Shown in pieces: positions 17,004 through 25,738 of a DNA stretch of 43,600 nucleotides. Position numbers and translations under genes: made by a program. The DNA lies in contig CANSWR010000008.1 in the NCBI GenBank assembly GCA_947650795.1, forward strand, positions 1-43,600, given 5' to 3'. The stretch is from an uncultured Bacillota bacterium (GTDB taxonomy: Bacteria; Bacillota_I; Bacilli_A; RF39; UBA660). The notes under the pieces were generated by a model. That model saw only the letters and a program-made list of their open reading frames with translations. It made no database searches and was not told where the DNA came from. The first letter of the stretch is position 1. The number at the start of each line of letters is the position of its first letter.

Positions 17004-17540
17004 ATGTATACTTTATTTTTAGATACTCATGGAAGTGAGATAATAGTTAGTTTATATAACGGAGTAAAATCTATAGAGAAGAGGCAGGAAAGTGAATATA
17101 GTCATGCTAAGTTTTTAGTTCCTATGATTGAAAGTATTATGAAAGAAAATAATGTTAGTTTTGAAAATATAAAAGACATAGTAGTAATTAATGGACCTGG
17201 AAGTTTTACTGGACTTAGAATAGGACTTAGTGTTGCTAAAGTTATGGCTTATAGTTTAAGAGTTCCTATTACAACTGTTTCTACTTTAAAAGCATATTTA
17301 ATTAGTGATGAAGGCGATGATATGAGACTTGCAGTTATTCAAGATAATAAGGGATTCTATATTTGTACAGATGAGTACGTTGATGAATATGTAGAAGATA
17401 TAAGTAGCTATAATGAATATAGAAGAGTGCCTCAAATGATAGATGTTTCTAAGGTGGTGCAATATGCTAAGTCTATTAAAGATACTAATGCTCATTTGGT
17501 AAGAGCTAATTATGTTAAGAAAATTGAGGCAGAAAAGTGA
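17004..17540 (+). CDS. tsaB: TsaB, t6A-modification scaffold protein
   Basis: A 178-residue ASKHA-fold protein that pairs with TsaD. The N-terminal 'LFLDTHGSEIIVSLY' and the family signature GPGSFTGLRIG (64-74) are clear. It is shorter than the usual ~230 residues, with the loss in the C-terminal half, so the second subdomain is reduced; the TsaD-binding N-domain appears whole. Its TGA stop overlaps the GTG start of rimI (GTGA), so translation is coupled. This TGA also shows that the standard code is used. Confidence 0.93.
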   Translation: MYTLFLDTHGSEIIVSLYNGVKSIEKRQESEYSHAKFLVPMIESIMKENNVSFENIKDIVVINGPGSFTGLRIGLSVAKVMAYSLRVPITTVSTLKAYLISDEGDDMRLAVIQDNKGFYICTDEYVDEYVEDISSYNEYRRVPQMIDVSKVVQYAKSIKDTNAHLVRANYVKKIEAEK

Positions 17541-17881
17541 TTCATAAAGAGGATTTAGGGGATTATAAGATTAAATATTTTTATTTAGAAAATGGTATAG
17601 AAGAAGCTTACATAGTTATAGAGGATGCAATAGATATAATAAATATTATAGATGTGTATGTTAATGAAAATAAAAGACGTGAAGGAATAGCTAGTAAGCT
17701 TTTAAAAGAGATTATGATAGATTATAATGGTAGAAATGTTAAATTTATGTTGGAAGTAAGTACAAATAATAATCCTGCTTTTCTTCTTTATAAAAAGTTT
17801 GGTTTTAATGTTATAAGTGTTAGAAAAAAGTATTATAAAAATAGTGATGCTTTGATTATGGAGAAGGTGAGTGGTAAGTAA
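17537..17881 (+). CDS. rimI: RimI-like GNAT N-acetyltransferase
   Basis: A 114-residue GNAT acetyltransferase. The acetyl-CoA motif 'RREGIASKLL' and the C-terminal 'NNPAFLLYKKFGFNVISVRKKYY' are typical of RimI, which acetylates the N-terminus of ribosomal protein S18 using acetyl-CoA. It starts at a GTG overlapping the tsaB stop. It is slightly short (usual ~150) because the N-terminal strand is brief. In many Firmicutes rimI sits between tsaB and tsaD, which supports the name. Confidence 0.88.
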   Translation: MIHKEDLGDYKIKYFYLENGIEEAYIVIEDAIDIINIIDVYVNENKRREGIASKLLKEIMIDYNGRNVKFMLEVSTNNNPAFLLYKKFGFNVISVRKKYYKNSDALIMEKVSGK

Positions 17882-18652
17882 ATGAAAATGGAGAGAAGGC
17901 AGATTATAATGGCTTTAAGTATAATTTTAGTTGTAGTTATTTTTTTAATAATTATGCTTAGTTTTAAGACTATTGAAAGTGGAGAAATAGGATTAAAGAC
18001 AAGATTTGGAAAAATTACAGATACGTCTTTAAAAGAAGGTATAAACTTTAAGATACCTTTGATTGAAAAAATAATAAAAGTTAATATTAAGGTTCAAAAA
18101 TCAGAAATGGGAATTGAGAGTTCTACTAAGGATTTGCAAACTGTTAATACTAGTGTGGCAGTTAATTATAGAGTAGATGTAGAGAAAGCACCTAGTTTAT
18201 ATAGACAAGTTGGGAATGCGTATGAAGAAGTTATTTTAAACCCTGCTATAAAGGAGAGTATTAAGAGTGCAATTGCTCAGTATAATGCTGAAGAAATAAC
18301 TATTAATAGAACTGCAGTTTCACTAAGTTGTTTGAAAGCAATACAAGATAAAGTTTCTAAATATGGAATTATTATAGAGGATTTTAATTTGACTGATTTT
18401 AGTTTCAGTGAAGAATATACTAGATCAATAGAAGAGAAACAAGTTGCAGAGCAAAATTTGGAAAAAGCAAAATTGGATGCGGAGAGAAAGATTGTGGAAG
18501 CAGAGGCTAATAGAAAAGCTAATGAATTACAAGGTCAAACATTAAATGAAGCGCTTATTAAAAAACAGTTTATAGAAAAGTGGAATGGGGAATTACCTAA
18601 GGTTTTAGGTGGTAATTCTATATTTGATATATCCGGGTTAATGGGTAGTTAG
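17882..18652 (+). CDS. SPFH/Band 7 (prohibitin-like) membrane protein
   Basis: A 256-residue protein with one N-terminal transmembrane segment (about 8-28), an SPFH domain ('ESGEIGLKTRFGKITDTSLKEGINFKIPLI' region split over about 32-62, extending to about 180) and a C-terminal coiled coil rich in Ala/Glu/Lys (about 185-230). These proteins oligomerise into membrane rings or microdomains and can bind membrane proteases. It starts immediately after the rimI stop (TAAATG), so it is in the same operon. It has no known role in t6A synthesis; its location looks like shared transcription only. Confidence 0.88.
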   Translation: MKMERRQIIMALSIILVVVIFLIIMLSFKTIESGEIGLKTRFGKITDTSLKEGINFKIPLIEKIIKVNIKVQKSEMGIESSTKDLQTVNTSVAVNYRVDVEKAPSLYRQVGNAYEEVILNPAIKESIKSAIAQYNAEEITINRTAVSLSCLKAIQDKVSKYGIIIEDFNLTDFSFSEEYTRSIEEKQVAEQNLEKAKLDAERKIVEAEANRKANELQGQTLNEALIKKQFIEKWNGELPKVLGGNSIFDISGLMGS

Positions 18653-18664
18653 GAAGATGGTATT

Positions 18665-19666
18665 ATGAAAGATATTTATATTTTAGCAATAGAAAGTAGT
18701 TGTGATGAAACTAGTGTAAGTATAGTTAAGAATGGGAAAGAAGATATAGCAACAACAGTTAATTCTCAGATAGATGTTCATACTTTATATGGTGGAGTTG
18801 TTCCTGAGCTTGCAAGTAGATTACATTTAGAAAATATTACTTTAGTTATTGATGAAACTTTGAAAAAAGCTAACATGGGTGTAGAAGATATGGACGCGAT
18901 AGCAGTTACATATTGTCCTGGACTTTTAGGTAGTTTATTGGTAGGTCTTGAAGCAGCTAAAACTTTGAGTTTAATTTATAATAAACCTTTTATTAAAGTG
19001 AATCATATGTTAGGACATATAGCGGCTAATAATATAGGGCAAGAGCTTAAATATCCTCTTGTTTCTCTTGTAATAAGTGGAGGACATACTGATTTGATGT
19101 ATATGGAGGAAGAAGGAAGTTTTAAATATTTAGGTAGAACTTTAGATGACGCTGTTGGAGAGTGTTTTGATAAGGTAGCTAGAATTTTAGATATGCCTTA
19201 TCCAGGAGGTCCTAATGTAGAAAAATGTGCTAAAGATGGAAGTGATGTTGTACCAATGCCAAAATGTTTAGATGATAATACATTTAATTTTAGTTTTAGT
19301 GGTATTAAAAGTCATGTCAATAATTTAGTTCACAATGCAAAGCAAAGAGGAGATGTTATAAAAAAAGAAGATGTTGCTTGTTCTTTTCAAAATGCAGTTA
19401 CAAAATCTTTGGTCAGTAAAACAAGGCAAGCTTTGAGGGCGACAGGTGTAAAGTATTTGAGTGTTGCAGGTGGAGTTGCTGCAAGTAGCTTTATTAGAGA
19501 AAAACTCATTGATATGTGTAATGAGGAAAGCGTGGAAATCTTTATTCCAGATAAAAAATATTGTACTGATAATGCAACTATGATAGGTGCAGCAGCTTAT
19601 ATGCTTTATAAAAATGGAGAGTTTAGTGATTTAGATGTTAACGCTAGTAGTCATGGAGAATTATAG
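18665..19666 (+). CDS. tsaD: TsaD, tRNA threonylcarbamoyladenosine transferase subunit
   Basis: A full-length 333-residue Kae1/Qri7/TsaD protein, the catalytic subunit that transfers threonylcarbamoyl from the adenylate to tRNA A37. N-terminal 'AIESSCDETSVSIV', the metal-binding histidines His114 and His118 in 'NHMLGHIAAN', the 'SGGHTDL' loop and the C-terminal 'DNATMIGAAAY' are all present. It lies 12 bases after the SPFH gene. It needs TsaB and TsaE, encoded upstream; TsaC/Sua5 is not in the window. Confidence 0.97.
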   Translation: MKDIYILAIESSCDETSVSIVKNGKEDIATTVNSQIDVHTLYGGVVPELASRLHLENITLVIDETLKKANMGVEDMDAIAVTYCPGLLGSLLVGLEAAKTLSLIYNKPFIKVNHMLGHIAANNIGQELKYPLVSLVISGGHTDLMYMEEEGSFKYLGRTLDDAVGECFDKVARILDMPYPGGPNVEKCAKDGSDVVPMPKCLDDNTFNFSFSGIKSHVNNLVHNAKQRGDVIKKEDVACSFQNAVTKSLVSKTRQALRATGVKYLSVAGGVAASSFIREKLIDMCNEESVEIFIPDKKYCTDNATMIGAAAYMLYKNGEFSDLDVNASSHGEL

Positions 19667-19668
19667 TT

Positions 19669-19694
19669 AATACTTGAAAATATAGTATTTTTGT
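19669..19694 (+). terminator. Possible weak terminator after tsaD
   Basis: AATACT and AGTATT pair with a 9-base loop, followed by TTTTG. The same bases contain the promoter of the next gene, so both readings are provisional. Confidence 0.35.
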
Positions 19695-19702
19695 AATAAA
19701 AT
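19674..19702 (+). promoter_or_regulatory. Promoter for the 209-aa secreted protein
   Basis: TTGAAA, a 17-bp spacer and TAAAAT, followed 28 bases later by the ATG with a GGAGGTG ribosome site. Confidence 0.6.
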
Positions 19703-19729
19703 TATATTAGGAAAGTACGGAGGTGTTAT

Positions 19730-20359
19730 ATGGAAGGTTATTCTAAAACACGTTATTATGTAATGATAGGTGTAAGTGTTGTATGTTTATTATTGTTGGT
19801 TGGTGCAGCAAGTTATGCGTTTTTTAGACCTGTTATAACTGGAGAGGGTGCTCCTATAAATGTTAACTCTGGTAAGATAAAGCTACAAATTTCTGAGAGT
19901 AAGATAAGCGCTAGTAATTTATTTCCTATTAAAGACACATCTAAAGATACTAAGGCACAGAAAAATGAGTTTAGTATTTCTAGGACTGATGATAGTAATT
20001 TGAATGCTTGTTATTCTTTGTATTTAGTTGTAGATAATATAGGAGATGCACTTAAAAATAAATGGCTTAAATATGAGCTTAGTTATACAGATAAAACAGG
20101 ACAAGCACAAACAGTAGAAGGTAATTTTGAAAATTTTGCTAGCTTAACTTTGGATAAAGATGGTAAAGCTAATATAGGGTTACTTATAAATCAAGAACTT
20201 ACAGATGATAATCCTAGTAATAGTTATACTTTAAGGTTATGGTTAAGTTATTCTGAAACTGATGATCAAACAAGTATTCTTACTGGTGATGCAGCATCAA
20301 GAACTTTTGAGGCTCATATTTATGCAAGTGGAGAAAGTGGCGTTTGTAAATCTAATTAA
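19730..20359 (+). CDS. Exported or membrane-anchored beta-rich protein
   Basis: A 209-residue protein with an N-terminal membrane segment (about 10-32, 'VCLLLLVGAASYAFF') shortly followed by a polar, beta-strand-rich ectodomain. The 'GAASYAFF' border resembles the signal regions of TasA/camelysin-like exported fibre proteins, but I cannot identify the family. Two cysteines (in 'NACYSLYL' and near the C-terminus 'GVCKSN') could form a disulfide. It has its own promoter and terminator. It may be a surface structural protein; that is inference. Confidence 0.6.
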   Translation: MEGYSKTRYYVMIGVSVVCLLLLVGAASYAFFRPVITGEGAPINVNSGKIKLQISESKISASNLFPIKDTSKDTKAQKNEFSISRTDDSNLNACYSLYLVVDNIGDALKNKWLKYELSYTDKTGQAQTVEGNFENFASLTLDKDGKANIGLLINQELTDDNPSNSYTLRLWLSYSETDDQTSILTGDAASRTFEAHIYASGESGVCKSN

Positions 20360-20386
20360 CTGGGGAAACTCAGTTTTTGTTTTGGT
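20358..20386 (+). terminator. Intrinsic terminator after the exported protein
   Basis: AACTGGG and CTCAGTT pair around GAAA with one wobble, followed by TTTGTTTTGG. Confidence 0.75.
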
Positions 20387-20446
20387 TTTTATTTAATTTT
20401 AGTTCTTAATTTTTTAATTTTTTAATAAACTTTAATGGTGAATACA

Positions 20447-23020
20447 ATGTTTAATATTAAAGGTTTATCAGACGAAGAAGTAAAAAAGAGTAGAGAAATG
20501 AATGGTACAAATCAAATTACAGAGCATAAAAAAAATACATTATTTAGTTTGATATTAGAATCACTTAATGATCCAATAATAAAAATATTAATGATTGCTT
20601 TAGGTATTAAAGTGTTGTTTCTTTTTCATGATAGTGATATTTATGAAACTATTGGTATAATAGTTGCCATTATTTTAGCTAGTGTTATTAGCAGTTTATC
20701 AGAGTATGGAAGTGAAAAAGCTTTTGTTAAGCTTTCAAGTATGACTAGTAAGATATTAGTAAAAGTTTTTAGAAATTCTAAACTTGAAAATATAAATATA
20801 GATGATGTAGTTGTCGGCGATTTTGTTTTCTTAGAAAGTGGGGATAAGATTCCAGCTGATGGGGAAATTGTAAAAGGAGATATAAGTGTAGATGAGTCTA
20901 TGCTTACTGGTGAGTCTAAGGAAAAGAATAAGGGATACAAAGATACTCTTTATAGAGGAAGCATTGTTACAAGAGGTAGTGCTTTAATGGAAGTTTATAA
21001 TATTGGTAATGATACTTATTATGGAAAGATAGCAAAAGATATACAAGAAAAAACTCCAGATAGTCCTCTTAAAAATAGGCTTAGAGATTTAGCAAAGTTT
21101 ATAAGTAAAATTGGATATTTTTGTGCGTTTTTGGTTATTATTTCTTATTTATTTAATGCTATTTTTATAAGTAATAATTTTGAAGTAGATAAAATTATAA
21201 ATATGGTAAGTAGTTTTAAAACAATGGCCCCACATCTTTTATATGCTCTTACTTTAGGTGTTACAATTATAGTAGTAGCTGTTCCAGAAGGGCTTCCGAT
21301 GATGATTACTTTAGTTTTATCTTCTAATATGAAAAGATTACTTAAAAATAATGTTTTAGTTAGAAAATTAGTTGGAATAGAATCTAGTGGAAGTTTAAAT
21401 ATTTTATTTAGTGATAAGACTGGAACTATAACTAAGGGTAAGCTTGAGGTAATTGGAGTTATGGATAGTAAAGGGACAGTTTATAAAAAATTTAAAGAAA
21501 TTAACAACTTTAAATTATCTGAACTTTTCTTGCTAGGTTTACTTTATAATAATGCTTCTAATTTTAGTGGAGAAGATGTTATAGGAGGAAATGTTACTGA
21601 CCGCGCTATTTTAAGATTTATTGGTAATCAAAATAGGGATAAATATAAGATTTTAGAGCAAGAAGATTTTGATAGTAAGAAAAAATATTCAAGTGTTAAA
21701 TTAAATTATGAAAAAGATAGTGTTTTTTATAAAGGTGCTTACGAAGTAATAATAAATAAATGTAGTAGGGAACTTAGAGAAGATGGGAGTTTAAGTTTAA
21801 TTAAGGATAAACAAAATCTTATTAATATAGGAAATGATTATACTAGTAAGGGTGTTAGAGTACTTGGTGTTTCTTATAAAGTAAATGGTAGTATGACTTT
21901 TATTGGTTTTGTTTTAATTAAAGATGAAATAAGAGATGAAGCAAAAAAGGGAGTAGAAATGTTTAAAAATGCTGGTATTCAGACTGTTATGATTACTGGA
22001 GATAATGCTTTAACTGCAAAGAATATTGCCAAAGAAGTAGGTCTTATTGAGAGTGAAAATGATTTAGTTCTTACAAGCGAAGAATTAAGGTTAATGAGTG
22101 ATGAGAAAGTAAAAGATATTTTACCTAAAATAAGAGTAGTGGCTAGAAGTTTACCTGAAGATAAAAAACGTCTAGTTTATTTGAGTCAAGAGATGGGACT
22201 TGTAGTTGGAATGACTGGGGATGGCGTTAATGATGCGCCTGCTTTAAAAAGAGCGGATGTTGGATTTGCAATGGGAAGTGGAACTGAGGTAAGTAAAGAG
22301 GTAAGTGATATTATTATTCTTGATGATAATTTTTTAAGTATTGTAAAAACTATATTATTTGGAAGAACAATATTTAAGAGTATTAGAAAGTTTATTATAT
22401 TTCAATTAACAGTTAATATTACAGCAGTTAGTTTGTCTGTAATTGGACCATTATTTGGTATTATATCTCCTATAACTGTTATTCAGATGTTATGGATAAA
22501 TATGGTTATGGATACTTTGGCAGGTGTTGCATATGCCTTTGAACCTCCAAAAATTGAATATATGAGTGAAAAACCTAAAAATAGAAATGAAAAAATTATG
22601 AATAGGTATATGATGAATGAAATTTTAGTTACTGGTTGTTATATGAGTTTACTCTGTATGTTTTTCTTAAAATCAGATTTTATTAAGAGTCTTTATAGAG
22701 TAGGTAATAAAGATGCGTATGTTATGACAGCATTTTTTGGATTATTTATTTTTATGACAATTTTTAATGCTTTTAATGCAAGAACTCACAGATTAAATGT
22801 TTTTGCAAATGTTACTAAGAATAAAGCATTTTTAATTATTATTTTGTTTGTTGCTTTAGTACAAATTGGTATGATATATTTTGGTGGTAATATTTTTAGG
22901 ACTACAGGACTTACTTTTTTAGAGTTTGATGTTATGTTGATATTGGCGTTTAGTGTTATTCCATTTGATTTTATACGTAAAACTATTCTAAAAAAACGTG
23001 GTAAATGTTTAGGTGTATAA
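20447..23020 (+). CDS. P-type cation ATPase, Ca2+-ATPase (type IIB-like)
   Basis: An 857-residue P-type ATPase that exports a divalent cation, most likely Ca2+, across the plasma membrane at the cost of ATP. Motifs in order: actuator 'DESMLTGESKEK' (TGES), membrane helix M4 'AVPEGLPM', phosphorylation site 'SDKTGTIT' (with Ile rather than the more common Leu), 'KGAYE' nucleotide-binding loop, 'ITGDNALTAKNIAKE' and hinge 'GMTGDGVNDAPALKRADVGFAMG'. Four C-terminal helices follow. The start is taken at 20447, because GGTGA six bases before it is the ribosome site; an in-frame ATG 12 bases earlier has none. A bidirectional terminator ends it. Confidence 0.93.
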   Translation: MFNIKGLSDEEVKKSREMNGTNQITEHKKNTLFSLILESLNDPIIKILMIALGIKVLFLFHDSDIYETIGIIVAIILASVISSLSEYGSEKAFVKLSSMTSKILVKVFRNSKLENINIDDVVVGDFVFLESGDKIPADGEIVKGDISVDESMLTGESKEKNKGYKDTLYRGSIVTRGSALMEVYNIGNDTYYGKIAKDIQEKTPDSPLKNRLRDLAKFISKIGYFCAFLVIISYLFNAIFISNNFEVDKIINMVSSFKTMAPHLLYALTLGVTIIVVAVPEGLPMMITLVLSSNMKRLLKNNVLVRKLVGIESSGSLNILFSDKTGTITKGKLEVIGVMDSKGTVYKKFKEINNFKLSELFLLGLLYNNASNFSGEDVIGGNVTDRAILRFIGNQNRDKYKILEQEDFDSKKKYSSVKLNYEKDSVFYKGAYEVIINKCSRELREDGSLSLIKDKQNLINIGNDYTSKGVRVLGVSYKVNGSMTFIGFVLIKDEIRDEAKKGVEMFKNAGIQTVMITGDNALTAKNIAKEVGLIESENDLVLTSEELRLMSDEKVKDILPKIRVVARSLPEDKKRLVYLSQEMGLVVGMTGDGVNDAPALKRADVGFAMGSGTEVSKEVSDIIILDDNFLSIVKTILFGRTIFKSIRKFIIFQLTVNITAVSLSVIGPLFGIISPITVIQMLWINMVMDTLAGVAYAFEPPKIEYMSEKPKNRNEKIMNRYMMNEILVTGCYMSLLCMFFLKSDFIKSLYRVGNKDAYVMTAFFGLFIFMTIFNAFNARTHRLNVFANVTKNKAFLIIILFVALVQIGMIYFGGNIFRTTGLTFLEFDVMLILAFSVIPFDFIRKTILKKRGKCLGV

Positions 23021-23021
23021 A

Positions 23022-23053
23022 AAAACTCTTAAAGATAGCTCTTTAAGAGTTTT
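23022..23053. terminator. Bidirectional terminator between converging genes
   Basis: AAAACTCTTAAAG and CTTTAAGAGTTTT form a perfect 13-bp stem. It serves the ATPase on the plus strand and, followed by seven Ts, the minus-strand gene, whose stop codon (23029-23031) lies inside it. Confidence 0.9.
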
Positions 23054-23466
23054 ACTTGATTTTCACCAAATTCTAATATTTCGTTTGCGAGTTTTAATGT
23101 GTCTTTGTTTGCTTCTTTTTTAAAATCTTTTATTTTTACTTCCATATTTATATTGCCCATGGAAAAACCTCTTATTAATATATCTGCTATTTTGGAGTCA
23201 GAATTATCTTTTTTTACTTCATGTGTCATAGCAGTTGATGCTGTTATTTCTTTTAATAGTGAAGAATGTTTTATATTAATTTTTTCTTTTTTAAGTAAGT
23301 TTTTAATTTTTTTATAGAATGTTTCGTATTTTTGTAATTGTTCTTCTAGTGTAAATTTTATTTTGTTCTCTTTATTTTTTATTAAGTTTAAAAGTTTTTT
23401 TGTACTAGTTAATCCCATTTTTGCATTATCATGCATGAATATAAGTAATTCACTTGTTTCATTCAT
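23029..23466 (-). CDS. Small alpha-helical protein of unknown function
   Basis: I do not recognise this 145-residue protein. It is predicted almost entirely helical and highly charged, without a signal peptide or membrane segment, and contains long amphipathic stretches (about 25-70 and 110-145, with 'FKKEANKDTLKLANEILEFGENQ'). The pattern suggests a cytoplasmic four-helix-bundle-like protein, perhaps distantly similar to ferritin-like DUF2383 proteins, though no metal ligands are evident. AGGTGA precedes the ATG. Its terminator contains its own stop codon. Confidence 0.7.
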   Translation of the reverse strand: MNETSELLIFMHDNAKMGLTSTKKLLNLIKNKENKIKFTLEEQLQKYETFYKKIKNLLKKEKINIKHSSLLKEITASTAMTHEVKKDNSDSKIADILIRGFSMGNINMEVKIKDFKKEANKDTLKLANEILEFGENQVKLLKSYL

Positions 23467-23585
23467 TTTTAATCACCTATTAGTATTTTGTTCATAATTT
23501 TTTCTTTTATACAAAGTATGTTTTGCATGAAATGCGCTAATTTATGTTTTAATTGTTAAAATAATATTTAGTAGCATAAAAATCT

Positions 23586-23614
23586 TTTACTTTTTGTATT
23601 ATATGGAGTATAAT
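23586..23614 (+). promoter_or_regulatory. Promoter of the 132-aa membrane protein
   Basis: TTTACT, 17-bp spacer, TATAAT. It decides the start of the downstream gene, because in-frame ATG codons upstream of or inside it cannot be used. Confidence 0.65.
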
Positions 23615-23635
23615 TTAGAAATGGGAGGAAAAAAG

Positions 23636-24034
23636 ATGGGAAGAGTAATGAAGTACTTCTATATGGTAATGACCGCAATATTCATCCTATTCACTGCATT
23701 TGAAGTATATATGTATATGAGAATGGATGCTAATTATGTCGGAATATTTTATTTGTTGTTTAATTTTTTTATCATGTTTATGCTGTTTACTACTGCATAT
23801 AATTATGATAATGCTAATAAAAAAATTAGATTTAGTAAAAATGTAATAGCAATTGTCATTGGAGTTTTTACAAGTTTCATACTTACATTTATATTGTCTC
23901 ATGTTTTTAGTTATACCGATAATTCTTATGTTTTTAACGAATCAGTTTTTGTTATTAGCAAAGTAATTAAACCAATTATTTATTTTCTAATATTGTCTGT
24001 AAGCGTATTAGAATTGAAGTTTGTAAAAAATTAA
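23636..24034 (+). CDS. Small membrane protein, four helices, unknown function
   Basis: A 132-residue polytopic protein with about four hydrophobic helices (about 5-25, 33-55, 65-90 and 105-128) and short basic loops. I do not recognise it. The start is the ATG at 23636, preceded by GGGAGGA; earlier in-frame ATGs are ruled out by the promoter at 23586-23614. Its terminator follows directly. Confidence 0.65.
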   Translation: MGRVMKYFYMVMTAIFILFTAFEVYMYMRMDANYVGIFYLLFNFFIMFMLFTTAYNYDNANKKIRFSKNVIAIVIGVFTSFILTFILSHVFSYTDNSYVFNESVFVISKVIKPIIYFLILSVSVLELKFVKN

Positions 24035-24035
24035 T

Positions 24036-24068
24036 GGATACCTATTTTAGGTGTCTTTCTTTTTTGTA
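24036..24068 (+). terminator. Intrinsic terminator
   Basis: GGATACCT and AGGTGTCT pair with a 4-base loop and wobble pairs, followed by TTCTTTTTT. Confidence 0.8.
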
Positions 24069-24097
24069 AGTTTAACTTGAAAAAATAGTGAAAATTA

Positions 24098-24126
24098 TTG
24101 TTTTTTAAATATTTTTATTATAAAAT
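24098..24126 (+). promoter_or_regulatory. Promoter of the thioredoxin-like gene
   Basis: TTGTTT, 17-bp spacer, TAAAAT, 20 bases before the ATG. Confidence 0.45.
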
Positions 24127-24146
24127 TGTTATGAGGTGTATAAGTT

Positions 24147-24602
24147 ATGGACAAGAAAAAAATTAAGAAGTTTTGGAATAAATATAAGCTTCCTATCATT
24201 ATAGTTGTTTTACTTGGAGTTTTTGTTGTTCTTTCAACTCTTATTGGGGATAAAATAGAAAAAGATGAGGTTGATGATTGGATTGAGGAAACTAAAAAAG
24301 AGCAATATGTTGTAACTTTACTTAGTCAAACAACTTGTAGTCATTGTACTCAGTTTAAGCCTGTTGTAAATGAAGTTGTACAAGAGTATGGTGATAATTT
24401 TATGTTTAAGATATTTGAAATAGACACTATTACAAATATTGCTGTTAGAAATAAGCTTATTTATGCTTATGATATTAAGTTTGAAGGTACTCCACATTTG
24501 TTTGTTACATATGATGGTAAATTGCTTGGTGAATTTGAGGATGTAGAACGTACTAAAGAAAATTTAGTTGAGTTTTTGAGAAGTAAAGGCGTGATTAAAT
24601 AA
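24147..24602 (+). CDS. Membrane-anchored thioredoxin-like protein (CSHC)
   Basis: A 151-residue thioredoxin-fold protein with a single N-terminal membrane anchor (about 15-34), placing the redox domain outside the cell. The active site is CSHC at 64-67 and the cis-proline loop is 'GTPHLFV'. CxHC sites of this type occur in DsbA-like oxidases as well as in reductive extracytoplasmic thioredoxins, so the direction of electron flow is uncertain. AGGTG precedes the ATG. The terminator overlaps the stop, so the next gene likely depends on read-through or its own promoter. Confidence 0.85.
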   Translation: MDKKKIKKFWNKYKLPIIIVVLLGVFVVLSTLIGDKIEKDEVDDWIEETKKEQYVVTLLSQTTCSHCTQFKPVVNEVVQEYGDNFMFKIFEIDTITNIAVRNKLIYAYDIKFEGTPHLFVTYDGKLLGEFEDVERTKENLVEFLRSKGVIK

Positions 24603-24620
24603 ACGCTTTCTTTGTTTTTG
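24585..24620 (+). terminator. Terminator overlapping the thioredoxin-like stop codon
   Basis: GCGT and ACGC with flanking AAAG/CTTT pair (one bulge) around the TAA at 24600-24602, followed by TTTGTTTTT. Confidence 0.55.
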
Positions 24621-24631
24621 AGGAAGTATAT

Positions 24632-25696
24632 ATGATAAAAAAATTTATGTATGTTATTTTGTTTTTTAGTGTAATAATTATTGTTAAGTTTTTTACTGCG
24701 CAGTATAGTATTTCTTATGTAATAGAGGATTTTAATATAAAAGAAGAAGCAAGAAATGGTACTATGTATTTCGAAATTACCTATGATAATAAAATTTATA
24801 ATTATATGTTTTATAATTCTAGGAAATTAACTAAAAAACGAATTAAAAGTGTTAAGGTAGAGAAAATAGGTGAAAGTTTATGTTTGACACCAGATATTAA
24901 AGGAATAGATTCTTATAGTGTATGTCATGATGGCACTAGTTTGGTAAGTGAGCATATTTTAAAGGATAAAAATTATGATAATAAAACAGAAGATTTTTAT
25001 TATAGTAAAAAGTTAAATAAAAATGAATTCGTTTTAATTTGGAAATATGATGGTTTTTATTATATGAATGAAGATGAGCAAAAAAGTATTAATATTTTTA
25101 ATAAAGATAGATATTCTAATGATTTAATGTATCAAAAAGATAAATTTTTAATTTTTCCTAAGTATAGTGATGCGTATTTATTTTCTGATTTTGTTGTTTT
25201 AGATATGACTAGTGGAGATTATAAATATATTACTACAGATTATAAAATTAATTATAATAGTAAAGTTGTTGGAGAACATAATAATAGCATTTATTTATTT
25301 GATTATACTAGTAATAAACTTTATGAAGTTAACTATAAGAAACGTAGATGTAAATTAGTAGGGGATGAAATAAAGGGATATATAAAATATGAAAATGGTC
25401 GAAAGAAGGAAGCTAGTTTAAATAATTATATTAAAGAAAATTATACTTTTTTTGAAGATGACAATAAGTATTTAGATGTTGATAAAAATTATTTTAGTTA
25501 TTGTAATAACAATAGTATAAAGTTTAGATATTTCAAAGATGATAATATTAAATTTGTAGATAGTTATAAAAATAATTTATATTTTGTAAGTGATGATAAT
25601 TTGTTAAAGTATACTAATAATAGTGTGGAACTATTAGTTCATTATTTTGAACTTAATTTTAATAGTGGTAATGTTGTCTTTGTCTATAATAAATAA
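24632..25696 (+). CDS. Membrane-anchored extracytoplasmic protein, unknown
   Basis: A 354-residue protein with an N-terminal membrane segment (about 4-22) and a large Tyr/Asn/Asp/Lys-rich ectodomain. Repeated strand-like units such as 'YKYITTDYKIN', 'IYLFDYTSNKLYEV' and 'LYFVSDDNLLKYTNN' resemble beta-propeller blades, which is inference. I do not recognise a family. GAGGAAG precedes the ATG, 29 bases after the thioredoxin-like gene, so the two may be co-transcribed by read-through. Confidence 0.65.
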   Translation: MIKKFMYVILFFSVIIIVKFFTAQYSISYVIEDFNIKEEARNGTMYFEITYDNKIYNYMFYNSRKLTKKRIKSVKVEKIGESLCLTPDIKGIDSYSVCHDGTSLVSEHILKDKNYDNKTEDFYYSKKLNKNEFVLIWKYDGFYYMNEDEQKSINIFNKDRYSNDLMYQKDKFLIFPKYSDAYLFSDFVVLDMTSGDYKYITTDYKINYNSKVVGEHNNSIYLFDYTSNKLYEVNYKKRRCKLVGDEIKGYIKYENGRKKEASLNNYIKENYTFFEDDNKYLDVDKNYFSYCNNNSIKFRYFKDDNIKFVDSYKNNLYFVSDDNLLKYTNNSVELLVHYFELNFNSGNVVFVYNK

Positions 25697-25738
25697 CCTT
25701 TTTACTTTATTTGCATATATTGTAAATAGGTGAATGAA

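Noticed and set aside
17004-17540. Genetic code 4 (TGA as Trp), considered because of the very low GC
   Set aside because: TGA ends tsaB exactly at the coupled rimI start and ends the AdSS-like gene at the bidirectional terminator; Trp is encoded by TGG.
20435-20446. Upstream ATG as the start of the P-type ATPase
   Set aside because: The GGTGA that would serve as ribosome site lies within these bases and is correctly spaced for the ATG at 20447.
23594-23635. Earlier in-frame ATG codons for the 132-aa membrane protein
   Set aside because: They lie upstream of or just after the TATAAT box at 23609-23614, so they would be outside or at the very edge of the transcript; GGGAGGA points to 23636.
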